DNA of 22,891 bases from JAGXTF01 sp038317095 (GTDB taxonomy: Bacteria; Bacteroidota; Bacteroidia; NS11-12g; UBA955), in assembly GCA_038317095.1 (NCBI GenBank), contig JBBQBB010000056.1, positions 1 through 22,891 on the forward strand. The letters are read 5' to 3'. The stretch's first letter is position 1, and each line of letters starts with the position of its first letter. Position numbers and translations under genes: made by a program. The notes beneath the pieces were generated by a model. That model had not been told where the DNA came from and made no database searches. It saw nothing but the letters and a program-made list of their open reading frames with translations. Shown piece after piece: positions 18,442-22,891 of this stretch.

Positions 18442-20382
18442 TTGAAGAACCTAACTGCTTTTCGATATCGATTTTATTTATTTGCTTTGGCATTGCTATC
18501 TGCAATTCCTCTTAATGCACAAATCTCAGTAATATCGGATGGTTCATCTACTGAAAAAGCAGATTCTACCCAGAAAGTAAAAGTAAAACGCAGCGATCCG
18601 CAAAGCAGGTTCTTTGCAGAATGGATGGCAGGTAAAGATACCTTTTATAAGTGGGATAGCACTTTTGAGTATGTTCATAGGTATAACCCAGGTACAAGAG
18701 GTGTGCTGCCATATGCGGATTTGGGCATCATTGGTACGCCCAGTAGATTGCTGTGGATTGATCCTTTCAACCAGGCCGGGTTTCAATCTGGTTTTAATCC
18801 TTTTGGCCTTTACAATAAAGACCCAGATAAAATGCAATTTTATAAAGCGGCTGTTCCCTTAACCAAATTTAATTACGTACAGGGCGGAAATGGTGTTTTT
18901 ATATTTAATGCGCTGCATTCCCAAAATTTTTCCAAAACATGGAACGTTACCATAGATTTTAGTAGCATTCAAAATGGCGAAATATATACTGCCAGCAACC
19001 AAGGAAATTCTCACAAGGGGCTTGTTTTAGGTAGTCATTTTACAAATAAAAGGGGAAATTATTCCAATGTGCTTATCGGCGGTTGGAATCGTGCAAAAAG
19101 GAATGAAAATTTTGGATTAAAGAATGGCAGAGATACTTCTTTTTTTAAACCCATTGGAAACAACCTTTACAGCGATCCATCTTATTACCCAGCCAATGGA
19201 ACCGCAAACTCTGCGTATGGAACGCATCACCATGTTTTTATGCAAAAATTATTTTTGGATACAAATAAAAACTTGTATATTTTTCATAAAATAGAATCCA
19301 AAAAGGAAAAATACGTATTCAATGAAACGGAAAAGTTTCCAGACAGCAGTATTTACGGAAGTAAGTACTTTTTCGACAGTAGTTCTTTTAAGGACAGTGT
19401 GGCTTGGAGCCAATTGAAAAACGAAATAGGTCTTGGAAATTCTATAAGTAGGAATAGCAAATTTCCCATGTTGTGGAAATTATCCGCTTCGGCAAATCGT
19501 GTTGTTTATAACAGCATATATAAAACTGCAGCCAATATTGATTTTAACCAAGGTGTTCATGCAATCCTGCAATGGAATCCGTATTATATTCAAAAAATAA
19601 ATGCCCAGTTTACTGGCGATTATTTTATAGCGGGCATGAATGCTGGTGATTATAAATTGCAAGGTTTGGTGGGCTTCAATGCAAAATTAATTTACGTTTC
19701 GGCTGGCATTAAAAGTCAAGCTTATACAGCACCGTTGTTTAACCAAATATTCACATCCAATTATAAGCAATTTACAAATACATTGGCTAAAGTAAGAGCC
19801 AATGCTATTTTTGGAAATTTAATATTCAAAAATTCGTGGATTAAAATACATGCAAATTTCAATTCTGGTACGATAGACAATTTTATTTATACAAACGAGA
19901 AAGCAGAATTTAAGCAAACCAGCGGCATGGCATATTTAAATTTACAAGGGGGCATCAATATTCGCTTGGGTAAATTTTATATAGACAATCAATTTTCTTT
20001 TCAATCGCACAACAAACAAAATATCATTCCTTTGCCTAAATATTCAGATTATTTGTCGTTGTATTTTCAGGGTTATTTGTTTAAAAAGGCAATGCTTGCA
20101 CGCATGGGTGCTGATTTTTGGATAATGGGCGCTTACAATGGATACAACTATAACCCAGAAATGGCGGTGTTTACGCCAAGTCAAATTTCAGCGGGCAATT
20201 ATCCTGTTGGGGATATATTTTTTAGCGGAGAAATTAAAACGGTTCAGTTGTTTTTTAAATTGGAACATTTAAACCAGCGATTCAGAAATTATGGATTTAA
20301 CAATTATTCTTATTCTGCCATTCCTTACCCCATGGAACCGTTCCGATTGAGAATAGGTTTGAACTGGAAATTTTACAATTAA
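18442..20382 (+). CDS. Putative outer membrane porin (Porin_10 type)
   Basis: The product is 646 residues from the TTG at 18442. The upstream stop at 18397 leaves no ATG before the mature protein. TTG gives 'MKNLTAFRYRFYLFALALLSAIPLNAQ', a proper signal peptide, whereas the GTG at 18403 would add 13 poorly fitting residues. The mature part shows the Bacteroidota putative-porin pattern (PF14121): 'DTGTxGVLPYADLGIIGTPSR'-like text near the N-terminus (here 'NPGTRGVLPYADLGIIGTP'), 'FNPFGLY', 'TKFNYVQGG', then many amphipathic strands to a C-terminal 'RLRIGLNWKFYN' ending in an aromatic-rich strand. It should form a large beta-barrel in the outer membrane; the solute is unknown. It is convergent with the purS operon. 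Confidence 0.8.
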   Translation: MKNLTAFRYRFYLFALALLSAIPLNAQISVISDGSSTEKADSTQKVKVKRSDPQSRFFAEWMAGKDTFYKWDSTFEYVHRYNPGTRGVLPYADLGIIGTPSRLLWIDPFNQAGFQSGFNPFGLYNKDPDKMQFYKAAVPLTKFNYVQGGNGVFIFNALHSQNFSKTWNVTIDFSSIQNGEIYTASNQGNSHKGLVLGSHFTNKRGNYSNVLIGGWNRAKRNENFGLKNGRDTSFFKPIGNNLYSDPSYYPANGTANSAYGTHHHVFMQKLFLDTNKNLYIFHKIESKKEKYVFNETEKFPDSSIYGSKYFFDSSSFKDSVAWSQLKNEIGLGNSISRNSKFPMLWKLSASANRVVYNSIYKTAANIDFNQGVHAILQWNPYYIQKINAQFTGDYFIAGMNAGDYKLQGLVGFNAKLIYVSAGIKSQAYTAPLFNQIFTSNYKQFTNTLAKVRANAIFGNLIFKNSWIKIHANFNSGTIDNFIYTNEKAEFKQTSGMAYLNLQGGINIRLGKFYIDNQFSFQSHNKQNIIPLPKYSDYLSLYFQGYLFKKAMLARMGADFWIMGAYNGYNYNPEMAVFTPSQISAGNYPVGDIFFSGEIKTVQLFFKLEHLNQRFRNYGFNNYSYSAIPYPMEPFRLRIGLNWKFYN

Positions 20383-20472
20383 TGCACAGTGAATTCAATG
20401 AATAGTTTTATTGCTGGCATTTTGGCGTCTGTCACCATAAGCATTTAGCCATTGATGTAAGTTTTTCGCCAT
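20377..20472 (-). pseudogene. Decayed N-terminal fragment of a DUF962/Mpo1-like gene
   Basis: From an ATG at 20472 the minus strand encodes 25 residues containing 'LHQWLNAYGDRRQNASNKTIH', then TGA at 20395-20397. DUF962 (PF06127, yeast Mpo1 family) proteins start with a W/F-x-x-x-YG-x-x-HQN-x-x-N-x-x-IHW pattern. Here the Trp after 'IH' is the stop TGA, the conserved His is Arg, and read past the stop the codons give 'IHCALI', still reminiscent of the first membrane helix, until the porin 3' end begins. It lies 36 nt after the chitosanase stop, same strand. A functional 25-residue peptide is less likely. The family match was made by eye from memory. Confidence 0.45.
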
Positions 20473-20508
20473 AAATGATATTTCAAAAGCGAAGAAATAA
20501 AATTATCT

Positions 20509-21273
20509 TTAATTTGATATTTTTAATAAGTAATTGTCCAATTCTTTGAGGCTAGGAATACATCCATTTCCCTTTCCGGATTTTGTAAATAGGGTATATT
20601 TTACACCGGTTTCTATCCCACCATTTTTTGGATTGGATGGAATATGCAACTTGTTTGCCAAAAAAATACTACCTTCCCCCAATTTGCCTTCAGGCCCAGT
20701 ATCAGCTACCATGGCCATGGTGCTAAATGAATCACGCTGAACCAAACAGTAATCGCCAAGTTTTATACCCGCTTTTTTCATCAGAGATTTTGGCAATGCA
20801 ATGTAGGTTATAGAATCTGAATTTACATACCGACTCGGATCATTTATTGCGCTTATTTTATCAAATAAACTGGTACATGAAATGTAATATCCTGGGTTTG
20901 GATCCGTTTGTTTTTGTATAAATGGTTTTCCATTTATATCACAAATTATGCCCCACCAATTGCCAGGTTTTCCAGCATTTTTTAAAAAATCTATGCCTGT
21001 ATCTTCTGGGCAATAGGCACGTGGAGAACCATCTGCATCTATGCGCATTCCGCAAGAAAAATGAAGAATTGAAGTATCGGAGTTGGCAAATATTTTAATG
21101 TTGTCAACGGTATCAAATAAAAAAGTATCCCTTAAATAATTGTTTTTTTTAAAATTTTGGGCAATGGATGAATGACAGATTAGAAAACATAATAATGAGA
21201 AAATGAAAAGCCGTCGCCTGTTTCTAGAACGATATATAAAAAAGAATATTTTAATTTCCTTGCAGAAAATCAA
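20509..21273 (-). CDS. Secreted GH75-like chitosanase (fungal chitosanase family)
   Basis: GH75 enzymes hydrolyse chitosan. The 254-residue product has a long basic N-region ('RSRNRRR'), a hydrophobic core and cleavage near 'SSIAQ' (about 39). GH75 landmarks follow in order: 'CGMRIDADGSPRAY' (74-87), 'NAGKPGNWWGI' (99-109), 'DPNPGYYIS' (124-132), 'DPSRYV', 'IALPKSL', 'LGDYCLV' and 'VADTGPEGKLGEGS' (189-202). Asp191 and Glu200 are the likely catalytic acid pair by analogy with fungal chitosanase. The start is TTG at 21273, sharing two bases with the TGA of the preceding gene (TTGA); no ATG is available before the signal peptide. Being coupled to purS and a DUF4286 gene is unusual. Substrate could be another amino-sugar polymer. 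Confidence 0.72.
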   Translation of the reverse strand: MIFCKEIKIFFFIYRSRNRRRLFIFSLLCFLICHSSIAQNFKKNNYLRDTFLFDTVDNIKIFANSDTSILHFSCGMRIDADGSPRAYCPEDTGIDFLKNAGKPGNWWGIICDINGKPFIQKQTDPNPGYYISCTSLFDKISAINDPSRYVNSDSITYIALPKSLMKKAGIKLGDYCLVQRDSFSTMAMVADTGPEGKLGEGSIFLANKLHIPSNPKNGGIETGVKYTLFTKSGKGNGCIPSLKELDNYLLKISN

Positions 21274-21578
21274 ACGACTTCTTTAAGCAGACTTCTAAAG
21301 GCAAGCACACTTTCTCCATATCTTTCCAGTGTTTTTTGGCGCAGCAAGGGCCCAAAATCTTTTTGGTAACGTTCGTATTCGTCTATGGAATTGGTTGTAT
21401 ATTGAATGACGTAATTTACACCTTCATCATCATCGGCTTGGGTAAGCAATTTAAATACCTTGTAACTCTGAAAACACCCAGTTTCCATTACCTCTGGGAT
21501 ATGAGACTGCAGCATCCATTCCAGCCATTCTTTGGCCATAGATTTTTCGACATTGCAAGTTACATTGTATAAAATCAT
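21270..21578 (-). CDS. DUF4286 family protein
   Basis: The product is 102 residues matching the small Bacteroidota DUF4286 proteins (PF14114): 'MILYNVTCNVEKSMAKEWLEWM', 'HIPEVMETGCF', 'YVIQYTTNSIDEYERY' and 'LRQKTLERYGESVLAFRSLL'. The fold is expected to be a dimeric alpha-beta barrel, as in antibiotic-monooxygenase-like stress proteins, but no activity is known. Its ATG overlaps the purS stop (ATGA), and its TGA overlaps the next start (TTGA), so all three genes are probably translated from one message. Confidence 0.82.
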   Translation of the reverse strand: MILYNVTCNVEKSMAKEWLEWMLQSHIPEVMETGCFQSYKVFKLLTQADDDEGVNYVIQYTTNSIDEYERYQKDFGPLLRQKTLERYGESVLAFRSLLKEVV

Positions 21579-21829
21579 TGCATTTGGCTAATACGAATAT
21601 GGTAGGCTTCCATAATTAGGTTTGCCAACAACTTTTTGCACGCAGTATCCGCAGTTGCTTGCGCTTCATCCGCCGTTGCAGCATTTATTTCTAAAGTAAT
21701 AAACTTGCCCACCCGCACATGTTCTACATTGCTTAAGCCAATGGCTGTCATGCTATGGGTTACGGCTTTTCCTTGGGGGTCTAAAAGGTTCTTATGTGGC
21801 AGTATTTCTATTTCGGCTAGGAATTTCAC
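21575..21829 (-). CDS. purS: Phosphoribosylformylglycinamidine synthase subunit PurS
   Basis: PurS joins PurL and PurQ into the FGAM synthase of purine synthesis, bridging the glutaminase and synthetase. From the GTG at 21829 the product is 84 residues, the usual PurS length, and shows 'ILPHKNLLDPQGKAV', 'VEHVRVGKFITLEI' and 'ACKKLLANLIMEAYHI', the family's hallmark segments. The ATG at 21868 would add 13 residues not typical of PurS and would place a good -7 box inside the gene, so GTG is preferred. purL and purQ are not in the window. Confidence 0.87.
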   Translation of the reverse strand: MKFLAEIEILPHKNLLDPQGKAVTHSMTAIGLSNVEHVRVGKFITLEINAATADEAQATADTACKKLLANLIMEAYHIRISQMQ

Positions 21830-21841
21830 GCTGCAAAAATA
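21830..21841 (-). promoter_or_regulatory. -7 box of purS (TATTTTTGCAGC), nearly leaderless
   Basis: TATTTTTG on the minus strand fits TAnnTTTG, and GCAGC follows, running directly into the GTG at 21829. A possible -33 ATTG lies 24 nt upstream (21866-21869). The transcript would begin at or within a few bases of the start codon. Confidence 0.45.
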
Positions 21842-21878
21842 AGGATTCTTTTTCCTTTCTGTTTTCAATTTCTAATCC

Positions 21879-21889
21879 TATTTTGCACA
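21879..21889 (+). promoter_or_regulatory. -7-like box of the sirtuin gene (TATTTTGCACA)
   Basis: TATTTTG resembles TAnnTTTG with one base fewer and is followed by CACA; the ATG comes 3 nt later. It is divergent from, and about 40 bp from, the purS box. A very short leader is implied; no clear -33 was seen. Confidence 0.35.
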
Positions 21890-21892
21890 AAT

Positions 21893-22579
21893 ATGCAACA
21901 CTTGGTGGTACTCAGCGGGGCAGGCATTTCTGCCGAAAGCGGACTTAAAACTTTTAGAGATGCAGGTGGTTTGTGGGAAGGCCATCGCATAGAAGATGTG
22001 GCTAGTCCGGAAGGGTTTCAACGAAATCCTGGTATGGTACTCGATTTTTACAACCAACGCCGCCGACAGTTGGACTTAGTGGAACCCAATATTGCCCATA
22101 AGTTGTTGGCGGCATTGGAAAAACAGTTTAAAATTACCGTCATTACCCAAAATGTAGATGATTTGCACGAAAGAGGGGGTAGCAGCCATATTGTTCACTT
22201 GCATGGCGAATTGCGCTATGCTCGCAGTAGTGTTGAAGAGGATATACGCACCTATTTAGGCAGTAAAGATATTTTATTGGGAGATTTGGCCCAGGATAGT
22301 TCACAACTTAGGCCGGACATTGTGTGGTTTGGCGAGGCTGTACCTAAAATGGACGAAGCCATAGATGCCACCCTTCAAGCAGACATTTTTTTAGTTATCG
22401 GTACTTCCTTACAGGTTTATCCAGCCGCAGGTTTGCTGCGCTATGTTCCGCATGGAAAACCCATTTATATCTTGGACCCCGCAAGGCATACCGGCATGTC
22501 AAAACCCAACATTCACCTTATACCCAAAACCGCAACAGAAGGTATGCAAGAATTGTATGATTTATGGGCGGTTGGGTGA
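21893..22579 (+). CDS. cobB: NAD-dependent protein deacylase, CobB/SIRT5-type sirtuin lacking zinc cysteines
   Basis: Sirtuins remove acyl groups from lysine using NAD+. The 228-residue product has 'GAGISAESGLKTFRD' (NAD site, 9-23), 'TQNVDDLHERGGS' (85-97), 'LHGE' with catalytic His104, 'GTSLQVYPAAG' (170-180). 'FYNQRRR' gives Tyr53 and Arg56, the Y-x-x-R pair that marks class III enzymes (SIRT5, E. coli CobB), which prefer succinyl, malonyl and other acidic acyl groups. There is no cysteine anywhere, so the usual four-Cys zinc site is absent; the zinc region is replaced by about 35 residues (110-144) ending 'QLRPDIVWFGE'. It is divergent from purS. Confidence 0.9.
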   Translation: MQHLVVLSGAGISAESGLKTFRDAGGLWEGHRIEDVASPEGFQRNPGMVLDFYNQRRRQLDLVEPNIAHKLLAALEKQFKITVITQNVDDLHERGGSSHIVHLHGELRYARSSVEEDIRTYLGSKDILLGDLAQDSSQLRPDIVWFGEAVPKMDEAIDATLQADIFLVIGTSLQVYPAAGLLRYVPHGKPIYILDPARHTGMSKPNIHLIPKTATEGMQELYDLWAVG

Positions 22580-22700
22580 GGAGCCAAGCAAAATAGATAC
22601 CCGCACTTATATTTAGAGTATGCCAACTTGTAATGTAAAGAAAAGACCATACTGTGCAATTATAAAATTCAAAAAAAATTTCCCTTGCATTTGTCAATTA

Positions 22701-22730
22701 TTTGTGCTTAACTTCGTAAAAATAAATTTG
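22701..22730 (+). promoter_or_regulatory. Bacteroidota-type promoter: TTTG-N18-TAAATTTG
   Basis: A -33 TTTG (22701-22704) and a -7 TAAATTTG (22723-22730) both match consensus with an 18-nt spacer, inside the accepted range. The predicted transcript start is about 22734, some 5 nt before the ATG at 22739. It is the best promoter in the window and supports that ATG as the intended start. Confidence 0.65.
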
Positions 22731-22738
22731 ATAATACA

Positions 22739-22891
22739 ATGAAAAAAGCAATCCATCCATCCATCCATCGGGTATTTTTATACTTTAAAAAGTATAAAAA
22801 TTAAAATTTTTACCGCAATTTTTGCTATGGGATTTTTTACATTGCCACATGTGCCACTAAAAGGGCAAAATGTAGTTTTCGACAATGGAGG
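22739..22891 (+). CDS. Start of a secreted-protein gene, frame broken by an ATCC repeat (putative phase-OFF; runs off the window)
   Basis: The ATG at 22739 opens 21 codons ('MKKAIHPSIH...') and stops at 22802-22804. One frame over, from 22743 to the window end, the reading is open and encodes the rest of a signal peptide and mature start ('IKIFTAIFAMGFFTLP' then 'KGQNVVFDNG'). Removing one ATCC unit, or one A from the six-A run at 22742-22747, joins 'MKKAIHPSIGYFYTLK' to that signal peptide. No ATG, GTG or TTG in the second frame lies before ATG 22827, which would leave a signal peptide without a basic N-region. The product is therefore a secreted or surface protein of unknown type. Alternatives: a sequencing indel, or a genuine 21-residue leader peptide. 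Confidence 0.5.
22751..22769 (+). repeat. Tetranucleotide microsatellite (ATCC)4-ATC within a coding start
   Basis: Four perfect ATCC units plus a partial one start at the fifth codon of the gene beginning at 22739. A unit change of one shifts the frame, so the tract can act as an ON/OFF switch: three units would be ON, the four seen here OFF, five OFF, six ON. Confidence 0.7.
22774..22801. repeat. Perfect 13-bp inverted repeat just after the ATCC tract
   Basis: Positions 22774-22786 pair without mismatch with 22789-22801 across a 2-base AA centre. The stem is almost all A-T (ATTTTTATACTTT/AAAGTATAAAAAT). A 13-bp perfect match is far beyond chance in this window. It could be a protein site or a weak mRNA hairpin near the start of the message. 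Confidence 0.6.

Noticed and set aside
20395..20397. TGA read as Trp in the DUF962-like fragment, implying a recoded genetic code
   Set aside because: Other genes in the window use TGA as a normal stop (DUF4286, purS, cobB), and the similarity ends shortly after, so decay is the simpler explanation.
21575..21868. Longer PurS starting at the ATG at 21868
   Set aside because: The 13 extra residues are not typical of PurS, and a consensus-like -7 box would fall inside the gene.
22739..22804. Annotating the 21-codon ORF as an independent attenuator leader peptide
   Set aside because: It has no run of a regulatory amino acid codon and no U-tract terminator follows, so the repeat-shifted signal peptide explains the data better. 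It is kept as an alternative.
22827..22891. ATG at 22827 as the true start of the last gene
   Set aside because: It would leave a signal peptide with no basic N-region and put the promoter more than 90 nt upstream, although it cannot be fully excluded.

Overview
The window comes from a low-GC member of the Bacteroidota. The evidence is a type IX secretion (T9SS) C-terminal sorting domain, a Porin_10-type outer membrane protein, signal peptides ending in 'AQ', weak or absent Shine-Dalgarno sequences, and promoter -7 boxes of the TAnnTTTG kind. The genus cannot be named from this sequence. There is no tRNA, rRNA, CRISPR array, transposase or phage gene here.

Layout. (1) 1-7907: the C-terminal 2.6k residues of a giant secreted T9SS cargo protein whose start lies left of the window, closed by a strong hairpin that also serves the convergent operon. 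(2) 8041-11408, minus strand: a tight operon menA-menC-rsmF-like (menaquinone biosynthesis plus an RNA m5C methyltransferase), preceded by a small unknown membrane protein gene. (3) 12391-12852, plus strand: a secreted, extremely Lys/Glu/Asp-rich low-complexity protein, followed by a second bidirectional hairpin. (4) 12905-18334, minus strand: a RicT/PSP1 protein with a unique RGP-repeat tail, a predicted outer membrane beta-barrel protein overlapping a large lipoprotein gene, and a small DedA-like or multidrug-export-like membrane protein. (5) 18403-20382, plus strand: a putative porin with a non-ATG start. (6) 20395-21829, minus strand: a translationally coupled trio purS - DUF4286 - GH75-like chitosanase (ATGA and TTGA overlaps), followed by what looks like a decayed N-terminal scrap of a DUF962/Mpo1-like gene. 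(7) 21893-22579, plus strand: a CobB/SIRT5-type sirtuin with no cysteine at all. (8) 22701-22891: a good promoter followed by the start of a secreted-protein gene. Its ATG is out of frame with the signal peptide because of an (ATCC)4 tract. Loss of one repeat unit restores the frame, so this is a candidate phase-variable gene in the OFF state.

Functionally, much of the window concerns the cell envelope: T9SS cargo, porin, lipoprotein plus barrel pair, secreted hydrolase and a secreted Lys-rich protein. These are interleaved with housekeeping genes (menA, menC, purS, ricT, rsmF, cobB). Several starts share the motif TTTGCACC or a close variant at a short distance, which suggests transcripts with very short leaders. 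The most unusual items are the tetranucleotide switch with an adjacent perfect 13-bp inverted repeat at the right edge, the purS/chitosanase operon, the RGP-tailed RicT, the cysteine-free sirtuin and the giant surface protein.
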